Shown here piece after piece: positions 7,746 through 18,686 of a stretch of 64,000 nt of DNA. The notes below the pieces were generated by a model. It had not been told where the DNA came from and did no database searches. It worked only from the letters and a program-made list of their open reading frames with translations. The DNA comes from Enterobacter mori (GTDB lineage Bacteria > Pseudomonadota > Gammaproteobacteria > Enterobacterales > Enterobacteriaceae): NCBI RefSeq assembly GCF_025244905.1, contig NZ_CP104285.1:310001-374000 (forward strand), given 5' to 3'. How positions within the stretch are numbered: position 1 is the first letter of the stretch; each line of letters opens with the position of its first letter. The position numbers and the translations under genes are program-made.

Positions 7746-9392
7746 ATGGAAATCTTCTTCACAATACTCATCATGACCCTTGTGGTCTCGCTATCCGGGG
7801 TGGTTACACGCGTACTGCCCTTTCAAATTCCCCTGCCATTAATGCAAATTGCCATCGGTGCGCTGCTGGCGTGGCCGACGTTTGGCCTGCACGTCGAGTT
7901 CGACCCGGAACTGTTCCTCGTGCTGTTTATCCCGCCGCTGCTGTTCGCCGACGGCTGGAAAACCCCCACGCGCGAATTTCTGGAGCACGGCCGCGAGATC
8001 TTCGGCCTCGCGCTGGCGCTGGTGGTTGTTACCGTGGTCGGGATTGGCTTCCTGATCTACTGGATGGTGCCGGGCATTCCGTTAATACCTGCCTTTGCGC
8101 TGGCCGCCGTGCTGTCGCCAACCGATGCCGTGGCGCTTTCCGGCATTGTGGGCGAAGGCCGTATTCCGAAGAAAATCATGGGGATTTTGCAGGGCGAGGC
8201 GCTGATGAACGACGCCTCCGGTCTGGTCGCACTGAAATTTGCCGTGGCGGTAGCCATGGGCACCATGGTCTTTACCGTCGGCGGTGCGACCCTGGAATTC
8301 TTTAAGGTGGCGATTGGCGGCATTTTGGCTGGCTTCGTGGTGAGCTGGCTGTACGGTCGCTCCTTGCGCTTCCTCAGCCGCTGGGGCGGTGATGAACCTG
8401 CAACGCAAATCGTTCTGCTGTTCCTGCTGCCGTTTGCTTCCTACCTGATTGCTGAACACATCGGCGTGTCGGGCATTCTGGCGGCAGTGGCGGCAGGGAT
8501 GACCATCACCCGCTCCGGCGTGATGCGCCGCGCGCCGCTGGCGATGCGCCTGCGTGCAAACAGTACCTGGGCGATGCTCGAATTCGTGTTTAACGGCATG
8601 GTATTCCTGCTGTTGGGCCTGCAGTTGCCCGGCATTCTGGAGACCTCGCTGGTGGCGGCTGAGGCCGATCCGAACGTTGAAACCTGGCTGCTCTTCACCG
8701 ATATCGTGCTGATTTATATGGCGCTGATGCTGGTGCGTTTTGGCTGGCTGTGGACGATGAAAAAATTCAGCGTGCGCTTCCTGACCAAAAAGCCGATGGA
8801 GTTCGGTTCGTGGTCAACGCGTGAGCTGCTGATTGCCTCTTTTGCGGGCGTGCGCGGGGCGATCACCCTTGCCGGTGTCCTCTCCATTCCGCTGCTGCTG
8901 CCAACGGGGGATGTCTTCCCGGCGCGTTACGAACTGGTGTTCCTGGCCGCTGGCGTCATTCTCTTCTCACTGTTTGTCGGCGTGATTATGCTGCCGATAT
9001 TGCTGCAGCATATCGACGCGGGTGATTCCACTCAGCAGCACAAGGAGGAGCGTATTGCCCGGGCGGCGACGGCCGAAGTGGCAATTGTGGCTATCCAGAA
9101 GATGGAAGAGCGTCTGGCCGCGGATGCGGAAGAGAACATTGATAATCAGCTGCTGACGGAAGTGAGTTCCCGCGTGATTGGTAACCTGCGTCGTCGGGCC
9201 GACGGGCGTAACGACGTGGAAAGCTCGCTGCAGGAGGAGAACCTTGAGCGCCGGTTCCGTCTGGCGGCGCTGCGCTCCGAGCGTGCCGAACTGTATCACC
9301 TGCGCGCCACGCGCCAGATCAGCAACGAGACGCTGCAAAAGCTGCTGCACGATCTGGACCTGCTGGAAGCGCTGTTGATAGAGAATCAGTAG
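7746..9392 (+). CDS. yjcE: CPA1-family Na+(K+)/H+ antiporter YjcE
   Basis: Inner-membrane monovalent cation/proton antiporter, 548 aa. Twelve or so TM segments occupy residues 1-420, with the paired-Asp type motif NDASGLVALKF and the LSPTDAVALSG motif. A soluble, charged C-terminal helical tail follows (about 425-548). It is nearly identical to E. coli YjcE (549 aa). Physiological cation and condition are not well established. The GGGAACGC ribosome site is weak, but the N-terminus is conserved. Confidence 0.96.
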   Translation: MEIFFTILIMTLVVSLSGVVTRVLPFQIPLPLMQIAIGALLAWPTFGLHVEFDPELFLVLFIPPLLFADGWKTPTREFLEHGREIFGLALALVVVTVVGIGFLIYWMVPGIPLIPAFALAAVLSPTDAVALSGIVGEGRIPKKIMGILQGEALMNDASGLVALKFAVAVAMGTMVFTVGGATLEFFKVAIGGILAGFVVSWLYGRSLRFLSRWGGDEPATQIVLLFLLPFASYLIAEHIGVSGILAAVAAGMTITRSGVMRRAPLAMRLRANSTWAMLEFVFNGMVFLLLGLQLPGILETSLVAAEADPNVETWLLFTDIVLIYMALMLVRFGWLWTMKKFSVRFLTKKPMEFGSWSTRELLIASFAGVRGAITLAGVLSIPLLLPTGDVFPARYELVFLAAGVILFSLFVGVIMLPILLQHIDAGDSTQQHKEERIARAATAEVAIVAIQKMEERLAADAEENIDNQLLTEVSSRVIGNLRRRADGRNDVESSLQEENLERRFRLAALRSERAELYHLRATRQISNETLQKLLHDLDLLEALLIENQ

Positions 9393-9401
9393 CGCTGTAA
9401 T

Positions 9402-9474
9402 TGCCCGGTGGCGCTGCGCTTACCGGGCCTGCGTTTGAACCGTAGGCCGGGTAAGGCGAAGCCGCCACCCGGCA
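9402..9474. repeat. REP pair between yjcE and cidR
   Basis: Two inverted REP units (CCGGTGGCGCTGCGCTTACCGG and its partner GCCGGGTAAGGCGAAGCCGC) between the convergent genes. Confidence 0.85.
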
Positions 9475-10362
9475 CTATTCAGACCGCACCCAAAACCCCT
9501 CACAACACTCCAGCCACGCCTGTGCGCTGTGCGACAGATACACCCCTTCACGCCAGATCATCCCCAGTTGCCAGTGCAGGTCGCTCTCCAGCGGGATCCA
9601 GCGCAGCGTGTTTTTATCCAGCCGCTCGCAGATAGGCTGCGGCAGAATGGCTATCCCCACGCCGGCCTGCACCATCGCCGCCAGAAAATCCCACTGGCCG
9701 CTACGTACCGCGATGCGCGGCTTCACGTTATGGTGGCTAAACAGGGTCATTAGCTGACGGCTTAAGGCGAAGTCTTCGTTGTATATCAGCAACGGGTGTT
9801 CGCCGAGCAGCTCAGGTTTGACCGAGTCAATCTTTAACCAGTCACCGGAGCGCGGCACCAGCACGCACAGCGGGTGGCTAAAGAGCGGTAGCGTCGCCAG
9901 TCCGCTCTCCTCCTCAACGGGAAGGGCGGTCATTGCCACGTCCAGATCGCCGTTGGTGACCGCCTGCTGGACGGTTAAGCCGCCAAATTCTGAAATTTTC
10001 AGCTCAACGCCGGGATAACGCTGGCGGAACAGGCTAATCGGCCCGGCCATCATCATCCCCACCATTGGCGGAATGCCGAGGCGAAGCACCCCTTTCGTCA
10101 GGTGATTGATGTCGCCCAGCTCCGCTTCCAGCTGACGGAACTCCGCCAGAATCGCCAGCCCGCGTTCGAACACCACGCGTCCGGTATCGGTCAGCAGGAG
10201 TTTGCGCCCGTCGCGGATCAGAAGAGTACAGTTCAGCTCGTCTTCGAGGTTTTTCAGCATCTTGCTGATAGTAGGCTGGGTAACGAACAACTTCTCCGCT
10301 GCGCGGGTAAAACTTTGCTGGCGAACCACTTCGACAAAATAGCGCAGCGTTCTTATGTCCAT
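9475..10362 (-). CDS. cidR: LysR-family regulator, CidR-like
   Basis: A 295-aa LysR-type regulator. The N-terminal winged HTH is at residues 1-60 (SFTRAAEKLFVTQPTISKMLKNLE), and the periplasmic-binding-like effector domain at about 90-290. It is divergent from cidA/cidB, the arrangement of CidR in Gram-positive and some enteric genomes, where CidR responds to acetate or pyruvate overflow. Autoregulation and control of cidAB from the 102-bp intergenic region are inferred. E. coli K-12 has yjcF, not this gene, between yjcE and actP. Confidence 0.82.
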   Translation of the reverse strand: MDIRTLRYFVEVVRQQSFTRAAEKLFVTQPTISKMLKNLEDELNCTLLIRDGRKLLLTDTGRVVFERGLAILAEFRQLEAELGDINHLTKGVLRLGIPPMVGMMMAGPISLFRQRYPGVELKISEFGGLTVQQAVTNGDLDVAMTALPVEEESGLATLPLFSHPLCVLVPRSGDWLKIDSVKPELLGEHPLLIYNEDFALSRQLMTLFSHHNVKPRIAVRSGQWDFLAAMVQAGVGIAILPQPICERLDKNTLRWIPLESDLHWQLGMIWREGVYLSHSAQAWLECCEGFWVRSE

Positions 10363-10464
10363 GATTATTCCTCGAAACTATACCTTCGATGATTTTAATT
10401 CATTTCAGTCCACACCGTGCGGTCTCTATACTGGCGCCTCGTCTCATTTTTGAGGAAACCCTCC

Positions 10465-10875
10465 ATGGCCGTGGCGTTAAGCCGTGTTACGCCTGCCGTT
10501 GTGCAACGACTCCAGGTACCGGTTCAGGTACTGCTCTATGCGGGACTGTTTGTTTTCGCTGAATATCTCGTCGGCTGGCTCCATCTGCCGCTACCTGCCA
10601 ATCTTGTCGGTATGCTGCTGATGCTGACGCTTATTCTCTGTCGCGTGATCCCCCTTAACTGGGTACGCGCCGGGGCGCGCTGGCTGCTGGCAGAAATGCT
10701 GCTGTTCTTTGTCCCTGCCGTGGTAGCGGTAGTGAACTACGCGCAGCTGCTGATGGTCGACGGGTGGCGCATCTTTGCGGTGATCGCGTTAAGCACGCTG
10801 ATGGTGCTGGGGACGACGGCCTGGGTGGTGGATAAAGTCTATCGCTTTGAAATCAGCAGGCAGAAGCATGACTAA
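10465..10875 (+). CDS. cidA: CidA/LrgA family holin-like membrane protein
   Basis: A 136-aa protein with four predicted TM helices and the family pattern of a short hydrophilic N-terminus and internal VGMLLMLTLIL segment. CidA/LrgA proteins form membrane oligomers linked to murein hydrolase export, or to pyruvate/small-metabolite transport. The start at 10465 has GAGGA eight bases upstream; the longer frame from 10417 runs into the promoter. It overlaps cidB by 8 bp, so the two are translationally coupled. Confidence 0.85.
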   Translation: MAVALSRVTPAVVQRLQVPVQVLLYAGLFVFAEYLVGWLHLPLPANLVGMLLMLTLILCRVIPLNWVRAGARWLLAEMLLFFVPAVVAVVNYAQLLMVDGWRIFAVIALSTLMVLGTTAWVVDKVYRFEISRQKHD

Positions 10876-11557
10876 CTTTCAGATTAGCGTGCTGTGCCTG
10901 GTTGCCACACTGGTGATCTACTTTGCCAACAAGCGACTGTATCGCCGCTTTCACGCCCTGCCGCTGATGCCGCTGGTCTTCACGCCGATCCTGCTGGTGC
11001 TGATGCTGGTCTTCGGCCATATCTCCTGGCAAAACTACATTGGTGAATCTCACTGGCTGCTGTGGCTGCTCGGCCCGGCGACCATCGCTTTTGCCGTCCC
11101 CGTCTACGACAACCTGGCGATTATCAAACGTCACTGGATGTCGCTCAGCGCGGGTGTGATCACCGCTACGGTGGTAGCAGTGTGCAGCTCCGTCTGGCTG
11201 GCGCGGCTGTTTACCCTGTCCGATGAAATTCAGCGCAGCCTCGCCGTGCGCTCGGTGACCACGCCGTTTGCGCTGGCGGCGGCCAAACCCCTCGGCGGGC
11301 AGCCGGATCTGGTGGCGCTGTTTGTGGTGGTGACGGGCGTGTTTGGCATGGCGGTGGGCGATGTGCTCTTTCTGCGGCTTTCCATTCGCGAAGGCATGGC
11401 GAAAGGGGCAGGGTTCGGCGCGGCGTCGCACGGCGCGGGCACGGCGCGTTCGTATGAGCTGGGCCAGCAGGAGGGCGTGGTCGCGAGCCTGGTGATGATG
11501 CTGTCGGGCGTGGTGATGGTGCTGGTTGCACCGCTGGTGGCGTGGGTGATGTTTTAA
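10868..11557 (+). CDS. cidB: CidB/LrgB family membrane protein
   Basis: A 229-aa inner-membrane protein with about seven TM segments and the LrgB signatures RSVTTPFALAAAKPLGG and FGAASHGAGTARSYELG. It works with CidA-type partners. Its start overlaps the cidA stop. An upstream in-frame start at 10847 is less likely because it lies deep in cidA. Location beside acs-yjcH-actP suggests a link with acetate/pyruvate metabolism (inference). Confidence 0.88.
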   Translation: MTNFQISVLCLVATLVIYFANKRLYRRFHALPLMPLVFTPILLVLMLVFGHISWQNYIGESHWLLWLLGPATIAFAVPVYDNLAIIKRHWMSLSAGVITATVVAVCSSVWLARLFTLSDEIQRSLAVRSVTTPFALAAAKPLGGQPDLVALFVVVTGVFGMAVGDVLFLRLSIREGMAKGAGFGAASHGAGTARSYELGQQEGVVASLVMMLSGVVMVLVAPLVAWVMF

Positions 11558-11589
11558 GCTCCCCGGCCAGAATAGCCAGGGAGAAAGGT

Positions 11590-13553
<1,964 letters not shown>

Positions 13554-13586
13554 AGAGTCTCCAAAGGTAAGGTTGGTTTGTTTTAT

Positions 13587-13630
13587 CCCCTCTCCCCTAT
13601 GGGGAGAGGGTTAGGGTGAGGGGAGAGGGA
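13587..13630. repeat. GC-rich palindromic repeat between acs and yjcH
   Basis: CCCTCTCCCC/GGGGAGAGGG palindrome with a TTAGGGTGAGGGG tail; a member of the family also found at 24412, 30790, 39727, 39781, 46551 and 58449. It lies inside the acs-yjcH-actP transcription unit. Confidence 0.85.
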
Positions 13631-13635
13631 GAATT

Positions 13636-15594
13636 TTATGAAGGCATCGCGATGGCCTGCTTCTCTTCGAGCAGTTTGTCCACCACGCCAGGATCCGCGA
13701 GCGTTGAGGTATCACCGAGGTTGCTGGTGTCCCCTGCCGCGATTTTGCGCAGGATACGGCGCATAATCTTCCCGGAGCGCGTTTTCGGCAGAGAATCAGT
13801 CCAGTGCAGCACATCCGGCGTCGCCAGCGGGCCGATCTCTTTACGCACCCAGTTGCGCACCTCGGTATACAGCTCTGGCGACGGCTCTTCGCCGTGGTTC
13901 AGGGTGACATAGGCGTAAATCGCCTGGCCTTTGATGTTGTGCGGAATACCGACAACGGCGGCTTCGGCAATTTTCGGATGCGACACCAGCGCGGACTCTA
14001 TCTCCGCGGTGCCCAGACGGTGGCCGGAAACGTTCAGCACGTCATCCACGCGTCCGGTGATCCAGTAATAGCCGTCTTCATCACGACGCGCGCCGTCGCC
14101 GCTGAAGTACATGTTTTTAAAGGTCGAGAAGTAGGTCTGCTCGAAGCGCTCGTGGTCGCCAAACAGCGTGCGTGCCTGACCCGGCCAGGAGTCGACGATC
14201 ACCAGGTTGCCTTCGGTGGCCCCTTCCTGCGGATTGCCTTCGTTATCCACCAGCGCAGGCTGCACGCCGAAGAACGGACGGGTTGCAGAACCTGCCTTCA
14301 GCTGCGTGGCGCCCGGCATAGGGGTGATCATAAAGCCGCCGGTTTCGGTCTGCCACCAGGTGTCCATCACCGGGCATTTCTCGTTGCCAATTTTCTTCCA
14401 GTACCACTCCCAGGCTTCCGGGTTGATTGGCTCACCCACGGAACCGAGGATGCGCAATGATGAGCGGTCGGTGCCCTCGATGGCTTTATCGCCTTCCGCC
14501 ATTAACGCGCGGATCGCCGTTGGCGCAGTGTAGAGAATGTTAACCTGGTGCTTGTCGACCACCTGGCACATACGCGCCGGGGTCGGCCAGTTCGGTACGC
14601 CTTCAAACATCAGCGTCGTTGCACCGCAGGCCAGCGGACCGTACAGCAGGTAGCTGTGTCCGGTGACCCAACCCACGTCGGCGGTACACCAGTAGATGTC
14701 GCCGGGATGGTAGTCGAAGACGTATTTAAAGGTTGTGGCCGCATAAACCAGATAGCCGCCGGTGGTGTGCAGCACGCCTTTCGGCTTACCGGTTGAGCCG
14801 GAGGTGTAGAGAATGAACAGTGGATCCTCGGCGTTCATCTCTTCCGGTTGATGCTGGTCGCTCGCGTTTTCAATCAGGTCGCTCCACCAGAGATCGCGCC
14901 CTTCATTCCAGTCGATTTTACCGCCGGTACGCTTAAGGACGATGACGTTGCTGATAGTTTTCACATTGGGGTTTTTCAACGCTTCGTCGACGTTTTTCTT
15001 CAGGGGGATACCGCGACCGGCGCGCACGCCTTCATCAGCCGTGATCACCAGTTTGGAACTTGAGTCGACAATACGTCCGGCAACCGCTTCTGGCGAGAAC
15101 CCTCCGAAAATCACCGAGTGAATCGCGCCAATACGCGCACAGGCCAGCATAGCCACCGCCGCTTCCGGTACCATTGGCATATAAATAGCAACAACGTCGC
15201 CTTTTTTAATACCTTGTTCCAGCAAAACGTTGGCGAAGCGGCAGACATCGCGATGGAGTTCGTTATAGGTGATATGTTTACTCTGCGAGGCGTCATCGCC
15301 TTCCCAGATAATGGCCGTTTCGTTGCCGCGTTCGGCGAGATGGCGGTCAAGGCAGTTCGCCGCCAGGTTCAGCGTGCCGTCTTCATACCATTTAATGGAG
15401 ACGTTACCCGGGGCAAAGGAGGTGTTCTTCACCTTCTGATACGGTTTGATCCAGTCAAGGATATGGCCCTGCTCACCCCAGAAGAGGTCAGGGCTGGAGA
15501 TGGATTGCTGATACTTCTCGTGGTACTGCTCCGGGTTTATCAGGCAACGGTCCGCAATGTTTGCGGGAATGTCGTGTTTATGGATTTGGCTCAT
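13636..15594 (-). CDS. acs: Acetyl-CoA synthetase Acs
   Basis: AMP-forming ligase converting acetate, ATP and CoA to acetyl-CoA, used for scavenging low acetate. It is 652 aa, the family length. The adenylation motifs [12 protein letters not shown] (about residues 263-274), [10 protein letters not shown], and the C-terminal [18 protein letters not shown] motif (here [11 protein letters not shown]) with the regulatory lysine acetylated in E. coli are all present. First gene of the acs-yjcH-actP operon; E. coli acs is CRP-activated, but I did not find a clean CRP box here. Confidence 0.98.
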   Translation of the reverse strand: MSQIHKHDIPANIADRCLINPEQYHEKYQQSISSPDLFWGEQGHILDWIKPYQKVKNTSFAPGNVSIKWYEDGTLNLAANCLDRHLAERGNETAIIWEGDDASQSKHITYNELHRDVCRFANVLLEQGIKKGDVVAIYMPMVPEAAVAMLACARIGAIHSVIFGGFSPEAVAGRIVDSSSKLVITADEGVRAGRGIPLKKNVDEALKNPNVKTISNVIVLKRTGGKIDWNEGRDLWWSDLIENASDQHQPEEMNAEDPLFILYTSGSTGKPKGVLHTTGGYLVYAATTFKYVFDYHPGDIYWCTADVGWVTGHSYLLYGPLACGATTLMFEGVPNWPTPARMCQVVDKHQVNILYTAPTAIRALMAEGDKAIEGTDRSSLRILGSVGEPINPEAWEWYWKKIGNEKCPVMDTWWQTETGGFMITPMPGATQLKAGSATRPFFGVQPALVDNEGNPQEGATEGNLVIVDSWPGQARTLFGDHERFEQTYFSTFKNMYFSGDGARRDEDGYYWITGRVDDVLNVSGHRLGTAEIESALVSHPKIAEAAVVGIPHNIKGQAIYAYVTLNHGEEPSPELYTEVRNWVRKEIGPLATPDVLHWTDSLPKTRSGKIMRRILRKIAAGDTSNLGDTSTLADPGVVDKLLEEKQAIAMPS

Positions 15595-16017
15595 GGCTTT
15601 TTTTCTCCGTGTAAGATGTTAATAATATGTCGCAAAAACGTTAATTGTAGGGGCTTTACAAGCTTTGTTTAGTATTTGGGCGGCAGATCACGCATTGTTT
15701 GACCAGGCTGAAAAATGAGCGAATGAAAATTTGAAGGGAAATAATTTACGCTAACGATTATTCACAATTACGGTTAAAAAAGCGTTTTTATAACAAAAGG
15801 TTATTTATCAGAATGGTGATAAACTCCCGTCATCGTCGCTTTTACCAGTGAAATGCGTCGTTCTTTAAGGCTTGCGCAACAGGCCGTGCAAATGATACTC
15901 ATACGCCGCGTTAAAAAATCCCATAAACCAACGCAACACAATTCATACCCTTTCAGTATGTCTCCATATTCATGCAGTTTTTGTGAATAAGGCGCTTCAT
16001 TGAGGAAGTCAGTTTCT
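15595..16017. other. Divergent control region acs/gltP
   Basis: 423 bp, AT-rich, holding the promoters of acs (minus) and gltP (plus). In E. coli the nrfABCDEFG genes occupy this interval; no trace of nrf coding sequence is recognisable here. Candidate CRP half-sites are degenerate and I do not assign them. Confidence 0.6.
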
Positions 16018-17331
16018 ATGAAAAACGTTAAAGTCAGCCTTGCCTGGCAGATCTTAATCGCCCTTGTGCTGGGCATCTTGCTGGGCAGTTACCTCCATTA
16101 TCATAGCGACAGCCGCGAGTGGCTGATTGCGAACCTGCTTTCACCTGCAGGGGATATCTTTATTCATCTGATTAAGATGATTGTTGTGCCGATTGTGATT
16201 TCGACGCTGGTGGTCGGTATTGCGGGCGTCGGCGATGCGAAGCAGTTAGGCCGCATCGGTGCGAAAACCATTCTCTATTTCGAAGTGATCACTACGGTTG
16301 CCATCATCCTCGGTATTACTCTGGCGAACGTGTTTCAGCCAGGTTCCGGGATCGATATGTCGCAGCTGGCGACGGTGGATATTTCGAAATACCAAAGTAC
16401 CACCGCTGACGTGCAGAGCCACGCGCACGGCCTGATGGGTACTATTCTTTCGCTGGTGCCGACCAACATCGTGGCGTCGATGGCGAAGGGTGAGATGCTG
16501 CCGATCATCTTCTTCTCGGTGCTGTTTGGTCTGGGGCTTTCTTCCCTGCCAGCGACGCACCGTGAGCCGCTGGTCACCGTGTTCCGTTCTATCTCCGAAA
16601 CCATGTTTAAAGTGACCCACATGGTGATGCGTTACGCGCCAGTTGGGGTCTTCGCGCTTATTGCGGTGACCGTGGCGAACTTCGGTTTTGCCTCCCTGTG
16701 GCCGCTGGCGAAGCTGGTGATCCTGGTGCACTTCGCCATCCTGTTCTTCGCGCTGGTGGTGCTGGGCATTGTGGCGCGCCTGTGCGGGCTGAGCATCTGG
16801 ATCCTGATCCGCATCCTGAAGGATGAGCTGATTCTGGCGTACTCCACGGCAAGCTCCGAGAGCGTGCTGCCGCGTATCATTGAGAAGATGGAAGCCTATG
16901 GCGCGCCTGCCTCTATTACCAGCTTCGTGGTGCCGACCGGCTACTCCTTTAACCTGGACGGCTCAACGCTGTACCAAAGTATCGCCGCTATCTTTATTGC
17001 GCAGCTGTACGGCATTGACCTGTCGCTGTGGCAGGAGATCGTACTGGTTCTGACCCTGATGGTGACATCCAAAGGTATTGCAGGTGTTCCGGGTGTCTCC
17101 TTCGTGGTGCTGCTGGCGACGCTTGGCAGCGTCGGGATCCCGCTGGAAGGTCTGGCGTTTATCGCCGGTGTGGACCGTATTCTCGACATGGCGCGTACCG
17201 CGCTGAACGTGGTGGGGAATGCCCTGGCGGTGCTGGTTATCGCCAAGTGGGAACACAAGTTCGACCGTAAAAAAGCCCTGGCGTATGAACGTGAGGTGCT
17301 GGGTCGTTTTGATAAAACGGCTGACCAGTGA
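16018..17331 (+). CDS. gltP: Glutamate/aspartate:proton symporter GltP
   Basis: DAACS-family inner-membrane importer of L-glutamate and L-aspartate, 437 aa. It shows eight TM helices and two re-entrant hairpins with the family motifs STASSESVLPR, TGYSFNLDGSTLYQS, and SKGIAGVPG. It is nearly identical to E. coli GltP. The start at 16018 is chosen by homology and by AGGAAG upstream; an in-frame ATG lies 18 bp earlier. Confidence 0.97.
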   Translation: MKNVKVSLAWQILIALVLGILLGSYLHYHSDSREWLIANLLSPAGDIFIHLIKMIVVPIVISTLVVGIAGVGDAKQLGRIGAKTILYFEVITTVAIILGITLANVFQPGSGIDMSQLATVDISKYQSTTADVQSHAHGLMGTILSLVPTNIVASMAKGEMLPIIFFSVLFGLGLSSLPATHREPLVTVFRSISETMFKVTHMVMRYAPVGVFALIAVTVANFGFASLWPLAKLVILVHFAILFFALVVLGIVARLCGLSIWILIRILKDELILAYSTASSESVLPRIIEKMEAYGAPASITSFVVPTGYSFNLDGSTLYQSIAAIFIAQLYGIDLSLWQEIVLVLTLMVTSKGIAGVPGVSFVVLLATLGSVGIPLEGLAFIAGVDRILDMARTALNVVGNALAVLVIAKWEHKFDRKKALAYEREVLGRFDKTADQ

Positions 17332-17340
17332 TGTAAAAAA

Positions 17341-17410
17341 GCCGGGTGGCGGCTTCGCCTTACCCGGCCTACACGAGCCGTAGGCCCGGTAAGCGCAGCG
17401 CCACCGGGCA
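17341..17410. repeat. REP pair between gltP and yjcO
   Basis: Inverted REP units in the short gap between convergent genes; no separate terminator is visible, so the repeat may serve as one. Confidence 0.85.
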
Positions 17411-17415
17411 ATGGT

Positions 17416-18090
17416 TTACTCTCCGCTCAACGCATCAAACTCTTCGCATCCCGTATCAAACCCTTCCGTACAGCTCAGGTTCAACCAGTACAGTGCTTTC
17501 TGTTTATTTGGCGTGATAAAGCCTTTCTCGCCCTGCTGGAACAGCATCCCAGCCCAGTATTCTGCGTAGCCCGTTCGTGACAGAGACGAACTGCGCTTAA
17601 ACCACGCGGCTGCCTGAGCGTCATCCTGCGCCACTTCAACGCCGTTGGCATAAATCAGCCCCAGCAGCAGTTGCGCATCAACCGCGGAGTCGTTGTCGAT
17701 ATCCTCGGTAGCCGTTTGCAGCAGTTTGATAGCCTGCGGATAGTCCGTTTTCCCCGCCTGAGTGTTTACAAGAACGCGCGCCAGCATGATGGCGCCACGT
17801 TTGCTGCCCGCGATAGTTGCCTGCTGCGCCAGTGCCTTCGCTTGCGCATAATTTCCTTGGGTAAAGAGGATTTGCGAGAGCAGTCCCATGGCGTCGACAT
17901 CACCACCTTTTGCGGCTTTCTCGGCCCACAGCGCCGCTTGCTCGCTGTCGCCGGAGCTAAAGTACGTATCGGCCAAATAATACTGGGCACGGGCGTCACC
18001 CGCTTCAGCTTGTTCTTTGTACTGGCTGCCAATCTCATCGGCACGGACAAGCGATGTAAAAAGTAACAACAACAGAAAAATACGTTTCAT
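17416..18090 (-). CDS. yjcO: Sel1-repeat periplasmic protein YjcO
   Basis: A 224-aa protein with a signal peptide (MKRIFLLLLLFTSLVRA) followed by several Sel1-like (TPR-related) helical repeats, e.g. GDARAQYYLADTYF, GDVDAMGLLSQILF, AQLLLGLIYANGVEV. Such repeats mediate protein contacts; function is unknown. It corresponds to E. coli YjcO (229 aa), next to gltP in both. Confidence 0.9.
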   Translation of the reverse strand: MKRIFLLLLLFTSLVRADEIGSQYKEQAEAGDARAQYYLADTYFSSGDSEQAALWAEKAAKGGDVDAMGLLSQILFTQGNYAQAKALAQQATIAGSKRGAIMLARVLVNTQAGKTDYPQAIKLLQTATEDIDNDSAVDAQLLLGLIYANGVEVAQDDAQAAAWFKRSSSLSRTGYAEYWAGMLFQQGEKGFITPNKQKALYWLNLSCTEGFDTGCEEFDALSGE

Positions 18091-18179
18091 GGATTCTTAT
18101 CATCTGGGTACATGCCGCGCAGTATAATCGCGGTAGCAAAAGAAAAAAATGGGTGCATTAAGACCTCAGCATCCTACAA

Positions 18180-18211
18180 GCCGGGCGGAACTGTCGTTCC
18201 GCCCGAAGAGG
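18180..18211. other. Hairpins 3' of the hok-type gene
   Basis: GGGCGGAAC/GTTCCGCCC stem with a TGTC loop, followed by a second stem (TTAGCCTGC/GCAGGCTAA) overlapping the toxin stop codon. In hok mRNAs the 3' end folds back onto the leader to keep it silent; these stems could belong to that 3' element or the terminator. Confidence 0.45.
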
Positions 18212-18364
18212 TTAGCCTGCAACGCAGGCTAATTTCGCCGCCACCTCCTGATGCTCACTCTTTATTGAAAACTCGCATAACTTACCGCGAGTAATAAAGG
18301 TAAATATCACTATCGTCAGGCAGATAATAAAGACAATGCCTAACGCAGTTTTTAATGGCGTCAT
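18212..18364 (-). CDS. Hok/Gef-family membrane toxin
   Basis: A 50-aa type I toxin: one TM helix (about residues 7-25), conserved ICLTIVIF-TFITR and Cys-Glu (LCEF) in the external part, then KSEHQEVAAKLAC. It depolarises the membrane when overexpressed. GGAG sits eight bases before the ATG. The reading frame stays open upstream to an ATG at 18520, giving a mok-like leader frame. It lies between yjcO and fdhF, a site without hok in E. coli K-12. Confidence 0.88.
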   Translation of the reverse strand: MTPLKTALGIVFIICLTIVIFTFITRGKLCEFSIKSEHQEVAAKLACVAG

Positions 18365-18540
18365 GCCTTTTACTCCTTGTGTAAAAAAGAATAAGAGGCT
18401 ACTCTCAACCTGTTGGTAGTTGAGGGAGTAGCCTCGGGTAAATGAAAATTTCCCGGGGCTTCCTACTTTCTGTCCCTCAACAATGCTCAAGACAGAAAGT
18501 CTTAAGCACCCGCCGCACATCTTATCCCTCTGAATTAAAA
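18365..18540 (-). promoter_or_regulatory. hok-type mRNA leader with mok frame and probable antisense region
   Basis: Leader of the toxin mRNA. It contains three strong inverted repeats: 18395-18435 (GAGGCTACTC/GAGTAGCCTC), about 18434-18456 (CGGG-AAAT/ATTTCCCG) and 18464-18500 (ACTTTCTGTC/GACAGAAAGT). An ATG at 18520 opens a 52-codon frame in phase with the toxin, as mok does for hok. A Sok-like antisense RNA from the plus strand is expected here; I cannot place its promoter with confidence. Confidence 0.6.
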
Positions 18541-18636
18541 TGCATAGATGTAATTCTGTTCTGCGGAAATTACATTATTTCTGCGAGCCGCTTTCCAGAA
18601 TAATAATTGATATTATTGATGGGTTAATCGGAAATA

Positions 18637-18671
18637 AAAAGGGAGTGAATACTTCACTCCCTTTATTTATC
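18637..18671 (-). terminator. Terminator after fdhF
   Basis: AAAGGGAGTGAA/TTCACTCCCTTT stem with a 3-nt loop, followed on the minus strand by TTTTTATTT. Confidence 0.9.
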
Positions 18672-18686
18672 GTTTAATTAACGGCA

